Position numbers and translations under genes: made by a program
Shown here: positions 24,723 to 33,348 of the stretch, piece after piece
How the letters are laid out: each line of letters starts with the position of its first letter
How positions within the stretch are numbered: the first letter of the stretch is position 1
Assembly (NCBI GenBank): GCA_900540945.1
Contig: UQHQ01000008.1
Span: forward strand, 14,822 to 78,821
From: an uncultured Collinsella sp.
GTDB lineage: Bacteria; Actinomycetota; Coriobacteriia; Coriobacteriales; Coriobacteriaceae
Length of the DNA stretch: 64,000 nucleotides
Direction of reading: 5' to 3'
The notes under the pieces: generated by a model
What the model was told of the DNA's origin: nothing
What the model saw: the letters and a program-made list of their open reading frames with translations, nothing else
Databases searched by the model: none

Positions 24723-27044
24723 TTAGATATTGGTGCCGAGTCGGTATGCCGCACGGACCGCTTCGAGCACACGGCCGGGCGCAAACCCATCGCCGATGTT
24801 ATGCAGCTCGTCAGCGGCGTGCGTCTGCTGCAGTTTGTAGAACAGCGCGTCGTCGGGGTGTCCGCCGCAGGCAATGATTACCAGGTCGCAGGTTAGCTCG
24901 AGTGACTTCCAGTCGTTGCCGATTTTGGGTGCAAGCGGGTTTTCGACGTTCTCGGGCAAGACCGGTGACCACGAGACGTAGGGGTCGGGAACGTTTTTGT
25001 GGCAGTTGCGACTCAAGTGGAGACGCGCACACCTCGATGGGGCTCCAGACTCGCGTTTGCCGTCGACTTCCGCGCGCTCGACGCGTGTCATATTGAGGAG
25101 CCGCACATTGCGTCCCCTGAGCGTATGGAGTAGGTGGCCGCGATTTGCCGTGCAGGCGCCCTGCATCATGTGAGGCAGCATTTCAATTACGTTGACTTGT
25201 GGTATGCCGTGTTCGACGGTGAGCCATTGGGCAACCTCGCAGCCCACGGCCCCTCCGCCAATGATGGTGACGGTTTTGGCGTTGCCAAGCAGCGCGGGTT
25301 GGCGCAGTAGCTGCGTTGCCAGCACGGCATGGCCCGATGCTGCAAGCTCCGTAAGACCGGGGATGGGCGGTATTGCATTGGAAGTGCCTGTCGCGCACAC
25401 GATTGCGTCGAAGCCTGCTTTTGCAAGATCTTCGGCGCGTGCTGCCCGTCCAAGTTCGAGTGTCAGGTTCCCGTTGGGTTTTTCTGCCTGCTCGCGCACC
25501 TGTCGAACAAGATATGATCGGTAGTTATCGAGGTCGAACTTGATCCGGGCGGCGCTGGCGGAGAGGAGTTTTCCTCCAAGTTCATCTTCGGCATCGATGA
25601 GCTTTACGTCGTGGCCACGACGCGCGGCGATTAGCGCACAGACCATCCCGGCGGGTCCGGCTCCTATCACCGCTATGCGTTTGGGTTCTTTGGCGGGAGC
25701 GGGTGTCTGGGGCATGAGGTATTCAAAGCTGCAGCGTGGATTGACGGCACACTGCGGATGGCCCCCTTCGACAAACTCGTTGAGGCATCCTTCCTGGCAT
25801 CCGATGCAGGGGCGAATATCTGCCACGCGACCGGCGTGCGCCTTGTTGGGCCACTCGGGATCCGCAAGCAGCGGGCGTCCGAGCATGATCATATCGGCGT
25901 CGCCATTGCGAAGGGCACGTTCGGCAATGTCGGGGTAGCCCAACTTACCCACCGCGACAACGGGTACGGGAAGGCCGGCATTGGAGCGGATATTGTCGGC
26001 GGCAAAGCGCTCTCGAACGGCGCGCGCCACGGGAACGAAGCAGCCTGCGGGCATGCTCGCAGGCGGGTGGGGCATCCACCAGTTGTCATAGCAACCAAGG
26101 TCGACGTCAAAGATGTCTACTCCCGCCGCCACGAGCTCTTCCATATAACCCAGGGTCTGTTCGACTGTGCGGCCGCCGCGCATGCGTCCCAGATAGGTCG
26201 AATTCATGACCTGCTCGTCATAGGTTTCCTCGAGTGCAAGCGAAAGGTCGATGCGGTACATGATGGGGTAGTCGGGCCCAACGCGGCGACGGATTTCTTT
26301 GATCATATCGAGGCCAAACTGACGCCAATCGGCATAACGTCCGAGCTTGCGATGGTTAAAGGCGGGGTTTCCGAGCTGCTCGATAAGATAACCCTCGTGC
26401 CCGTGCAAATAGACGCCATCGATGCCCATGGCATGAGCATCGGCCGCCGCTTGGCCGATATTGTTTACGATACGGCGCAGCTTTTGATCCGAGAGGCGCA
26501 TGCATGGAATGGCGGGGATGTAGTAGTTAGGCAAGAAACTCGCCGAGACCGGAAACTTTTTTTGCGTGATGAGGCATTGCGGGTTGCCCACGCGGCCGAG
26601 TCCGGCCGTAAGCTGGACAAAAATGCGCGATCCGAAGGCATGGACACCTTGGGCAAGGTCGCGCCAGCCTGCCATAACGGTTCGGCTTCGATCGATGCGC
26701 GGGAAATAGGTGAGCTTGTCCAGCTCGGTGACCGTGGTATCGATGCCGTGGCTTACCGGTACGAGTCCTGTTGTGATGAGGCCGCAGCCGCCTTTGGCGC
26801 GGGCGAAAAAGTACTGCAGCATCATGTCGCTGGGACGACCAGTTTCCTCGCACATGTCGATATTGCCCATCGGCGCCATGACAATGCGGTTTTTGACGGT
26901 GAGCTTGTTAATTTTGATGGGAGAGAAGAGCTTGTCAAAAGGATAGAGCTCTTGTGTCATGCGGGACGATCCGCAACCGGAATTTTTGGCGGGCCAGCTG
27001 TCGAATGAGTCGACGAGTTGCTGCACCAGTACGTCTTTTCCCAA
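24723..27044 (-). CDS. Old-yellow-enzyme-type NADH:flavin oxidoreductase with FAD/NAD domain
   Basis: About 773 residues. An N-terminal FMN barrel (YPFDKLFSPIKINKLTVKNRIVMAPM; HGHEGYLIEQ) is followed by a 4Fe-4S site CIGCQEGC with a fourth Cys 12 residues on, then an FAD/NAD module with VIGAGPAGMVCAL and IIGGGAVGCEVA. This is the 2,4-dienoyl-CoA reductase/2-enoate reductase layout. Start: TTG 27044 has AAAGGA 7 bases upstream, while ATG 26960 matches the usual family start but has no site. Operon leader for the aconitase-X genes; it may reduce an unsaturated intermediate. Confidence 0.85.
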   Translation of the reverse strand: MGKDVLVQQLVDSFDSWPAKNSGCGSSRMTQELYPFDKLFSPIKINKLTVKNRIVMAPMGNIDMCEETGRPSDMMLQYFFARAKGGCGLITTGLVPVSHGIDTTVTELDKLTYFPRIDRSRTVMAGWRDLAQGVHAFGSRIFVQLTAGLGRVGNPQCLITQKKFPVSASFLPNYYIPAIPCMRLSDQKLRRIVNNIGQAAADAHAMGIDGVYLHGHEGYLIEQLGNPAFNHRKLGRYADWRQFGLDMIKEIRRRVGPDYPIMYRIDLSLALEETYDEQVMNSTYLGRMRGGRTVEQTLGYMEELVAAGVDIFDVDLGCYDNWWMPHPPASMPAGCFVPVARAVRERFAADNIRSNAGLPVPVVAVGKLGYPDIAERALRNGDADMIMLGRPLLADPEWPNKAHAGRVADIRPCIGCQEGCLNEFVEGGHPQCAVNPRCSFEYLMPQTPAPAKEPKRIAVIGAGPAGMVCALIAARRGHDVKLIDAEDELGGKLLSASAARIKFDLDNYRSYLVRQVREQAEKPNGNLTLELGRAARAEDLAKAGFDAIVCATGTSNAIPPIPGLTELAASGHAVLATQLLRQPALLGNAKTVTIIGGGAVGCEVAQWLTVEHGIPQVNVIEMLPHMMQGACTANRGHLLHTLRGRNVRLLNMTRVERAEVDGKRESGAPSRCARLHLSRNCHKNVPDPYVSWSPVLPENVENPLAPKIGNDWKSLELTCDLVIIACGGHPDDALFYKLQQTHAADELHNIGDGFAPGRVLEAVRAAYRLGTNI

Positions 27045-27080
27045 TGAGGTTCCTTTCAGATGTTGACAAGGTAACAAAGC

Positions 27081-27108
27081 AGTTTAAGTCTAAATGTTTA
27101 ATAGTCAA
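27081..27108 (-). promoter_or_regulatory. Promoter of the flavoenzyme/aconitase-X operon
   Basis: On the minus strand TTGACT (27108-27103), 16 bases, TAAACT (27086-27081), about 37 bases before the TTG start. Confidence 0.5.
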
Positions 27109-27266
27109 CAACAAAGGAATGAGTTCGGTGAAGGAAAAAAGACTCAATGAGTGCCAGGTGGCAAGCTGTGCTGCGACATTAGCTCCCAGCTAATGAATTT
27201 GAGCTCGCTGCCTCCTACGATGTGCTGTGTGCCGGCACGGTAGCCGGATCGTAGGAAGGATGCATA

Positions 27267-27710
27267 ATGGCAAAAGAGGGAAAGAAGCCGATCGGCAAGA
27301 TCGTTTTGGGCGTCATCGTGGTGCTCGTTGTTGCCGGCGTCGTGGGTTCTATGGGCGGTAACTCGTCTGATTCGTCTACGGGTGATGCAGCAAAGCCTGC
27401 CGAACAGACCCAGCAAGTCGAGGAGAAAAAAGAGGCACAAGAACCCTATACGGTTTCGGATGAGGCCGGGGATACGTCTAATCAGTTCGCGTATAAGATC
27501 ACTGGCACGTTGACCAATAATACGGATAAAGAGCAAAGCTACATTCAGATTGAGTATGTTCTGTATGACGCAGACGGCAATCAGGTGGGAACGGCTCTTG
27601 CGAACACCAACCATCTCAAAGCGGGCGGCACCTGGAAGTTCGAAGCGATGAGCACGGTATCTCCCGACCAGGTTGCCAGCTGGGAACGTTCTGACGTGAG
27701 CGGTTTTTAA
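27267..27710 (+). CDS. Membrane-anchored FxLYD-like domain protein
   Basis: 147 residues. One N-terminal membrane helix (IVLGVIVVLVVAGVVGSMGG, residues about 10-29), a Ser/Asp and Glu/Gln-rich spacer, and a C-terminal beta-sandwich: YKITGTLTNNTDKEQSYIQI, EYVLYDADGNQVGTALANTN, GGTWKFEA. This pattern (TGTLTNNT, YDADGNxVG, WKFEA) is the FxLYD domain of extracytoplasmic proteins. GGAAGG precedes the ATG. It is divergent from the flavoenzyme operon and upstream of an XRE/kinase pair. Confidence 0.75.
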   Translation: MAKEGKKPIGKIVLGVIVVLVVAGVVGSMGGNSSDSSTGDAAKPAEQTQQVEEKKEAQEPYTVSDEAGDTSNQFAYKITGTLTNNTDKEQSYIQIEYVLYDADGNQVGTALANTNHLKAGGTWKFEAMSTVSPDQVASWERSDVSGF

Positions 27711-27757
27711 CTAGAATTAAAAACATGGTTACTATGCGAGCTGGGGGGTGAGGCCAT

Positions 27758-28180
27758 ATGCCCGATAAGAAGCTAACCGAAGAGTTGCTCAACGAGCTGC
27801 TCGATGCTCCGAGTATCGAGGGCTATATCAAAGAGCACGACTTTACCGCCCCGTCGCTTTCGGGGTATCTGAAACAGCTTTTGGAAGAAAAGGGGCTGGA
27901 GCGTTCGCGCGTGGTGCGTATGGCCGACCTCAACGAGACGTTTGGCTATCAGATCTTTACCGGTGCGCGGCATCCGAGCCGCAATAAGGTGCTGCAGATT
28001 GCCTTTGCCATGGCGCTGACGCTCAAGGAGACCAACCGCGCCTTGACGGCGGCGGGCGTCAATGTCCTCAACTGCAAGGACCGCCGTGACGCCATCATCA
28101 TTTTCTGTATCGATCGTGGCTGCAGCCTGCAAAAGGTGAACGAGGAGCTGTATCGCTTTGGTGAAGAGACGGTGAGCTAA
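27758..28180 (+). CDS. XRE-like helix-turn-helix protein
   Basis: 140 residues. The central part LKQLLEEKGLERSRVVRMADLNETFGYQIFTGARHPSRNKVLQIAFAM, in segments, shows the five-helix XRE layout with a recognition helix at ETFGYQIFTGARHPSRN. The ends are helical and of unknown function. Position directly before a membrane Ser/Thr kinase suggests the two act together, perhaps with this protein as kinase substrate; that is inference. GGGGTGAGG precedes ATG 27758. Confidence 0.7.
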   Translation: MPDKKLTEELLNELLDAPSIEGYIKEHDFTAPSLSGYLKQLLEEKGLERSRVVRMADLNETFGYQIFTGARHPSRNKVLQIAFAMALTLKETNRALTAAGVNVLNCKDRRDAIIIFCIDRGCSLQKVNEELYRFGEETVS

Positions 28181-28224
28181 CAGCTAGCTGCCGGCGGAAG
28201 CGGTGTTCACGATATTTAGAACGT

Positions 28225-28260
28225 GCAGGGCACGGGCGTCATGGGGCGTCCGTGCCCTGC
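28225..28260 (+). terminator. GC-rich hairpin between XRE and kinase genes
   Basis: GCAGGGCACGGGCG (28225-28238) and CGTCCGTGCCCTGC (28247-28260), one wobble pair, then GTTATTAT. It lies 45 bases after one gene and 15 bases before the next start, so it may lower rather than end transcription. Confidence 0.5.
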
Positions 28261-28275
28261 GTTATTATGGACGCT

Positions 28276-29649
28276 ATGGATACTCAGAGCCCAACATATT
28301 CCGATGATGAGCTGACTGCTGCGCTCGCCGGACACCTGGCGTCACTTGAGCGTGATGACAGTTATCGCGTAGACCGTGTGCTCAAGCACTCCGACGTCGA
28401 GACGACCGAGCTCGTGTACTTTGAGGGCTCCGGCGGAGGATCTCTTGGCCCCTTTGTTCGCAAGCGCATCGACGCGTCGGCCCAGATTGGCGGGGCGTAT
28501 GAACGCCTGTTTGCGGCCCAGCATGCTGGGCGACGTTACGAGCACTTGCCTCGGATTGTCGATTGCCGCCGCGTGGGCGACGAGCTTTGCGTGGTCATGG
28601 AATACATCGAAGGCGAAACGCTCGGGGCCCTGGCGGGGCGTTTGGGTGCGACGCCCGATTATGCTTGTGAGCTGTTTGGCGCCCTTTGTGATGCAGTTGC
28701 GGAGCTCCATGCCGGCTTTGCGTCGGCGGGGGAGATGGCCGCTCCGGTGATCCATCGCGACCTAAAGCCCTCGAATATCATCGTGTCGGGCGCAAACTAT
28801 ACGCCCGATACAGGCATGACGTTTTCATCGCTGGTGATTATCGATTTGGGAATCGCTCGCGTGTGGCGCGAGGGAGCCGATGCCGATACCGTTAAGTTTG
28901 GCACGCGTCCCTATGCGCCGCCCGAGCAGTATGGTTTTGGCCAGACGAGCGTGCGCAGCGATGTCTATGCGCTCGGTGCCCTGCTGTTCTTTTGTCTGAC
29001 GGGGGCCGATCCCAAGCCAGGTCGGAACATACGCGAGCAATGCGAGGCACGTGACGTCCCCGCCTCGCTTGCCGATGTTATTTGCATGGCGATGGCGCTC
29101 GATCCGGACAAGCGCTTTGCAAGCGCGAAGGCGCTAGGGCACGCTGCACGCGCATCGTATGCGTCGTCCGCGCCGAATGCTGCTTCCTTTCAAGAGCCTC
29201 CGGAGCGGCGAGCCGTGTGCCCTGCGCCCGTGCTCCCCACGGATCAGTCTCAGGGTGGATTGCCGTTGGTGCCTGAGCGCCCGAATTTACTCTCCCGCAT
29301 TCCCGACACCGTTGGGCGCATTTGGAACGCATTCGTCTATCTTTCGCTACTTGTTTTCTTTGCCGGAAGCCATTTTGCCGTTTTTCATCCCACGGGCGCC
29401 AACCAAAACTACCCGATGTGGTTTCTCGCGATTGAGTATTTTATCTTCGTCGACGGTCTCGTAGTGCTCATCCATTTTGTGATGCTCGACAAACGCCGCC
29501 TTCGCCGGCGGTTTGAGCTACTCGATAGATACCGCGGTAAAAAGCTTGCAAAGCTCTGGCTCAAGGCTATGGGTGTGCTCTTGTTGGCAATGATTATCAT
29601 TGTTGCCATTGCAAACGCGACTGGCGTCGTCGATACCTCCGTCGCGTAA
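28276..29649 (+). CDS. Membrane-bound serine/threonine protein kinase
   Basis: 457 residues from ATG 28276. Kinase motifs: Lys in VRKRIDAS, HRDLKPSNIIV near 160, IDLGIARV (DLG in place of DFG) near 192, and FGTRPYAPPEQYG. The Gly-rich loop is weak (EGSGGGSLG). After a Pro-rich linker come about three membrane helices (WNAFVYLSLLVFFAGSHFAV, MWFLAIEYFIFVDGLVVLI, LLLAMIIIVAIA) and no extracellular sensor domain. Upstream GTG 28252 and ATG 28267 are possible starts; only 28276 has a weak GGA site. Confidence 0.85.
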   Translation: MDTQSPTYSDDELTAALAGHLASLERDDSYRVDRVLKHSDVETTELVYFEGSGGGSLGPFVRKRIDASAQIGGAYERLFAAQHAGRRYEHLPRIVDCRRVGDELCVVMEYIEGETLGALAGRLGATPDYACELFGALCDAVAELHAGFASAGEMAAPVIHRDLKPSNIIVSGANYTPDTGMTFSSLVIIDLGIARVWREGADADTVKFGTRPYAPPEQYGFGQTSVRSDVYALGALLFFCLTGADPKPGRNIREQCEARDVPASLADVICMAMALDPDKRFASAKALGHAARASYASSAPNAASFQEPPERRAVCPAPVLPTDQSQGGLPLVPERPNLLSRIPDTVGRIWNAFVYLSLLVFFAGSHFAVFHPTGANQNYPMWFLAIEYFIFVDGLVVLIHFVMLDKRRLRRRFELLDRYRGKKLAKLWLKAMGVLLLAMIIIVAIANATGVVDTSVA

Positions 29650-29654
29650 AAGAA

Positions 29655-29678
29655 AAAGGGCCCCAATTGGGGCCCTTT
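29655..29678. terminator. Bidirectional palindromic terminator
   Basis: A perfect 24-base palindrome centred on CCAATTGG, flanked by A and T runs, between the convergent kinase and hydrolase genes. Confidence 0.85.
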
Positions 29679-29688
29679 GACGTTGATC

Positions 29689-30822
29689 TTAGATGCGGTT
29701 CATCTGGGTTGCAACCTTGTTGTACCAGTCCTGCCACGTGGGCGGGCAGTACTTTTTGGCGGCTGCCGGGGTAAGCGTGGAGCCATAGTTGGCGCCCAGG
29801 TAGGCAACGTGGGCAGAGACGCCCTCGCTCCAGCTACCAAAGCTCCGCCAGCCGCCGCCGCGGGCGCTCCAGCCCCAGGCGTTATAGGAGCCGGCACAAT
29901 AGAGGCCCTTGCTGCTCTCGATGCAGGCGATGGCGGGAGACCAGCGAGGGTCAACACCGGTGTTCCAGGCTGCCACGGCAAAGTTGTAACCCTGGCCTGC
30001 CATGGGGGAGCCGGCGAGGTAGTTGTCGATGCGACTCGTCCACTCGTTGATAAACGAGTCGTAATCGGAGTTGCCGGTATTGGAGTTGTTCACCGTGGTG
30101 TCGATAGTGGTGTTGGCGTTATTGGCCTGGCTGTTGGAGTTGTTGCCGCTCACGCCCTCGCCCGAGAGCTTCTCGGCGGCAGCGGCCTTGTCGGCCTCGA
30201 GCTTGGCCAGCTCGGCGGCATTCTCCTGCTCGGCCTTTGCCTGGGCTTCGCTGCGAAGCTGCTGGGCCTGTGCCAGTGCGTCCTCGGCGGTTTTCTGCTC
30301 GGTCTCGAGTTGGGACTTGGCCTGCTCGAGCTCGGTCTTGTTCTGCTCGAGTTCGGTCTGCATCTTGTTGAGCTCTTCGATCTCGTCGACGCTCGAGCTC
30401 GTGATCTGGTTGGTGTACTTGCAGGTGGTGATGAACTCGCCCAGGCTCTGCGCGTTGACCAGGAAGCTCACGATGGGGTTGGTGCCCTTCTGGTACTTAT
30501 ACAGATCGCGCATGGCGGAGCTCGCCTTGGCCTGTTGATCGGGAAGTTCGGCTTCGATCTTCTCGATGCTTGCCTCGTTAGTGTCGATTTGCTTCTGCAG
30601 ATCCTCGAGCTTGGTGCGAGCTTCGTTGTAGGCACTCGTGGCGGTTTCGATTTTCTGCTGGGCAGCGGAAAGCTGATCCTGCGTTGCCTGCGAGGCGGCA
30701 TAGGCTGCGACGGGGGAGAGCATCGGCGCGGCCGTCAGTGTAACGGCAAGCGCGGCGCTCGTGATGATACGAGCCGGCTTCGACGCGATGAGCGCTGCGG
30801 TGCGATGGTTCGAATGCTGCAT
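29689..30822 (-). CDS. Secreted peptidoglycan hydrolase with CwlO/PcsB-like coiled coil
   Basis: 377 residues. A signal peptide (about 1-43, ending VAAYAAS) is followed by a long coiled coil (about 45-215) rich in Gln, Glu, Ala and Lys, as in CwlO and PcsB. A Ser/Asn/Thr linker leads to a C-terminal domain of about 125 residues with SPAIACIESSKGLYC and YNAWGWSARGGGWRSF, like lysozyme-type folds whose catalytic Glu sits in the first motif. It probably cuts peptidoglycan glycan strands under control of the coiled coil. ATG 30822 follows AGAGGG. Confidence 0.82.
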   Translation of the reverse strand: MQHSNHRTAALIASKPARIITSAALAVTLTAAPMLSPVAAYAASQATQDQLSAAQQKIETATSAYNEARTKLEDLQKQIDTNEASIEKIEAELPDQQAKASSAMRDLYKYQKGTNPIVSFLVNAQSLGEFITTCKYTNQITSSSVDEIEELNKMQTELEQNKTELEQAKSQLETEQKTAEDALAQAQQLRSEAQAKAEQENAAELAKLEADKAAAAEKLSGEGVSGNNSNSQANNANTTIDTTVNNSNTGNSDYDSFINEWTSRIDNYLAGSPMAGQGYNFAVAAWNTGVDPRWSPAIACIESSKGLYCAGSYNAWGWSARGGGWRSFGSWSEGVSAHVAYLGANYGSTLTPAAAKKYCPPTWQDWYNKVATQMNRI

Positions 30823-30882
30823 CCAGTCCCTCTGCAATCAATCGTAGGTTATAGTTCGAAAGGTATTCTACTACTGCTTTCG

Positions 30883-30957
30883 ACCTCAACTTGAACCTTA
30901 AAGGTTCTAAAGGGTCAAGTTGAACTTGAGGTTTTGGCCTTGACCTGCAGTTATAGT
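30883..30957. promoter_or_regulatory. Dense dyad cluster in the divergent hydrolase/D-Asp ligase region
   Basis: CCTCAACTTGAACC near 30884 and GTCAAGTTGAACTTGAGG (30914-30931) form a quasi-palindrome around AACCTTAAAGGTT. TTGAGG (30926-30931) and TATAGT (30952-30957) are 20 bases apart, a long spacing seen at MerR-family promoters. No MerR gene is in the window. The rest of the 314-base gap holds no gene I can support. Confidence 0.4.
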
Positions 30958-31136
30958 GAATTGTTAAGAAACCATAGAGTTCAACTTTAACGTTACGGAA
31001 CCCTGCGGGCTCGATCATAAGCGCCTGCTTGCCATAGATATGGTGGAACTTTGGGAAGCGGCAGTTTGGCACGCTAGAATAAACCAGTTGCATAAAGACC
31101 GCCCATCGTACGGGCAGTTGATGATAGGAAGTTTCC

Positions 31137-32393
31137 ATGGCATTGCAGTTTACAGAGCGCGAGTTTATACCCGTGCTGCTCGGCGGCGATATCAACGCCT
31201 ATTCGGTGGCGCGCGCCTTCTACGAGGAGTATCAGGTCAAGAGCCTGGTCTTTGGCAAGTATCAGACGGGTCCTGCATACCGCAGCCAGATTATCGACTA
31301 TACGCCCAATGTGGATATCGACACTATGCCGGTCATGATCGAGACCGTCAACGGCATTGCACAGGCCAATCCCGATAAGAAGATTATCCTCATGGGCTGC
31401 GGCGATAACTACGTCGCGCTTGCCGCACAGGCTCAGGATGCCGGCCAGCTTGCCTCCAACGTCATCGCGCCCTATGCGCCCTACAGTATGCTCGAGCAGT
31501 GCCAGAAGAAGGAGATCTTCTACGAGCTGTGCGAGAAGCACGGTGTACCCTATCCGCACACGTTTACCTTTACCATGGCGATGCTCAACGCCCAGGGCGA
31601 GGCTTCCGCCGAGGTGCTCGACCAGATCGACTTTCCCTTCCCGATGATTCTGAAGCCCTCTGACGGCATCATGTGGTGGGAGCACGAGTTCGAGGGCCAG
31701 AAGAAGGCCTACGAGATTGCCGATCGCGCCGAGCTGGAGCAGGTCATTCGCGATGTGTACGCCAGTGGCTACACCGATGACCTCATCTTGCAGGACCGCG
31801 TGCCCGGCAACGACGAGTACATGCGCGTGCTTACCAGTTATTCCGACCGCAACGGCAAGGTTCGCATGATGTGCCTGGGTCACGTGCTGCTCGAGGAGCA
31901 TCAGCCCCATGGTGTCGGCAACCACGCCTGCATCATCACCGAGCCCAACGACGAGCTCATGGGTGGCGTGCGTAAGCTGCTTGAGGACCTTAAGTTCACG
32001 GGCTTCTCCAACTTCGACGTCAAGTACGACCAACGCGATGGTTCGTTTAAGTTCTTCGACTTCAACACGCGTCAGGGCCGCAGTAACTACTACGTCACCA
32101 ACAGCGGCTTTAACGTTGCTAAATACGTGGTGGATGAGTACGTCTATAACCGTCCGTTTGAGCCGGAATTTGTGACGGCGCAGGACGAGGCGCTGTGGAT
32201 GGTCGTCCCCATGGGCGTCGTTGACAAGTATGTCAAGGACCCCGAGCTGCGTGCGAAGGCGCATCGTCTGGCCAAGGAGGGCAAGGCTGCCGATCCTTCG
32301 TTTATGAAGGGCGATTTTGTCTTTAACCGCTGGTTGCGCATGTGGCACACCAAGCTGCGTCACTTTAAGCTGTTCAAGACGTATTACAAGTAG
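31137..32393 (+). CDS. ATP-grasp ligase, probable D-aspartate ligase
   Basis: 418 residues. ATP-grasp motifs: FPMILKPSDGIMWW (ATP-binding Lys), DLILQDRVPGNDEYM, and the metal-site loop KFFDFNTRQGRSNYY. The N-terminal part starts FIPVLLGGDINAYSVARAFYEEY, as in the D-aspartate ligase (Asl) group that adds D-Asp to the peptidoglycan precursor side chain. The neighbour is an aspartate/glutamate racemase, the pairing known from Enterococcus faecium. The exact substrate is inferred from this pairing. Confidence 0.8.
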   Translation: MALQFTEREFIPVLLGGDINAYSVARAFYEEYQVKSLVFGKYQTGPAYRSQIIDYTPNVDIDTMPVMIETVNGIAQANPDKKIILMGCGDNYVALAAQAQDAGQLASNVIAPYAPYSMLEQCQKKEIFYELCEKHGVPYPHTFTFTMAMLNAQGEASAEVLDQIDFPFPMILKPSDGIMWWEHEFEGQKKAYEIADRAELEQVIRDVYASGYTDDLILQDRVPGNDEYMRVLTSYSDRNGKVRMMCLGHVLLEEHQPHGVGNHACIITEPNDELMGGVRKLLEDLKFTGFSNFDVKYDQRDGSFKFFDFNTRQGRSNYYVTNSGFNVAKYVVDEYVYNRPFEPEFVTAQDEALWMVVPMGVVDKYVKDPELRAKAHRLAKEGKAADPSFMKGDFVFNRWLRMWHTKLRHFKLFKTYYK

Positions 32394-32477
32394 ATGAGCG
32401 CGGCGCCCGCCCGGTTTGCATCGGACGGGCGCGGGCATGATACGAGCAATTGCATGGGCGTCACCAAGGAGGCGGCG

Positions 32478-33224
32478 ATGGAAAAGCTGGGAGTTATCGG
32501 CGGCATGGGCGCTGAGGCCACGTCGTATTACTACGACCAGGTCGTGCGTCATACGGCTGCTACCTGTGATCAGGAGCATATCGACATGGTGGTTCTTTCC
32601 AAGTCGACCATGCCCGACCGTACGCTGGCCATCAAGACCGGCGAGCATGCCGAGCTGCTGGCGACCATGAAGGAGTGCGCACAGGCGCTCGAGACACTGG
32701 GCTGCGCGCACATTGCCATTCCCTGCAACACATCGCACTACTTCTACGACCAGATTCAGTCGTTTACCAAGGTGCCGATTATCCACATGCCGCGTGAGTC
32801 GGTGCGCTATGCCCTGGCGGGCGCGGTGATGGGGGAGTGCGAGTTCGATCCCAACCTGAGCATGCCGTCCGAGCCGGTGCGCAAGATCGGCATCATGGGC
32901 ACTGACGGCACCGTGGGTGCAGGCGTCTATGGGCGCGAGTGCGAGGCCGCGGGCGTCGAGGTCGTCTATCCCAGCGAGAAGCGCCAGGCCGACGTGATGT
33001 CGCTGATTTATGATGACGTGAAGGCCGGACGCGAGCCCGATATGGACAAGTTTGACCGCGTGATGTGGGAGTTCGCCCGCAGCGGCTGCGACCGCGTCAT
33101 TCTGGCCTGCACCGAGCTCTCGGTGCTGCAAAAGTACCGGGAGATGCCCGAGATTACCCTTGACGCCATGGACGTCCTGGTGCGCGAATCCATCATCCGC
33201 AGCGGCGCCCCCTACCGCCTGTAG
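32478..33224 (+). CDS. Aspartate/glutamate racemase family protein
   Basis: 248 residues. The start EKLGVIGGMGAEATSYYYDQVV and the two catalytic Cys motifs PCNTSHY and ACTELSVL are those of PLP-independent aspartate racemases; KSTMPDR is typical of the aspartate branch. It would supply D-Asp to the ligase encoded just upstream. ATG 32478 follows AAGGAGG; the frame is open to 32394. A GC-rich hairpin near 32400-32440 lies between the two genes and may set their ratio. Confidence 0.86.
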   Translation: MEKLGVIGGMGAEATSYYYDQVVRHTAATCDQEHIDMVVLSKSTMPDRTLAIKTGEHAELLATMKECAQALETLGCAHIAIPCNTSHYFYDQIQSFTKVPIIHMPRESVRYALAGAVMGECEFDPNLSMPSEPVRKIGIMGTDGTVGAGVYGRECEAAGVEVVYPSEKRQADVMSLIYDDVKAGREPDMDKFDRVMWEFARSGCDRVILACTELSVLQKYREMPEITLDAMDVLVRESIIRSGAPYRL

Positions 33225-33232
33225 CCCTCGAC

Positions 33233-33263
33233 CTGCCAAAAAGGGACAGGTTTATTTTGGTAG
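33233..33263. repeat. Small hairpin repeat, family C copy 3
   Basis: CTGCCAAAA (33233-33241) and TTTTGGTAG (33255-33263) enclose AGGGACAGGTTTA. The loop matches the reverse complement of copies 1 and 2 (GGGGACAGGTT) while the stem is unrelated. Confidence 0.6.
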
Positions 33264-33283
33264 GTTTTATCTGGGGGAACAGT

Positions 33284-33318
33284 AAGGCCTCGACTCGTTT
33301 GGTGCGAGCCGAGGCCTT
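33284..33318. terminator. Bidirectional terminator, racemase and ecfT
   Basis: AAGGCCTCG (33284-33292) and CGAGGCCTT (33310-33318), with inner CTCG/CGAG pairing and T runs, between convergent genes. Confidence 0.8.
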
Positions 33319-33348
33319 TTGAATTTGTCGGTTGCCGGGGGCGATGGG

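Noticed and set aside
29677..30894. A 405-codon plus-strand frame over the wall hydrolase gene
   Set aside because: Antisense shadow of a gene with a clear signal peptide, coiled coil and RBS; composition is Gly/Leu/Val repeats without motifs.
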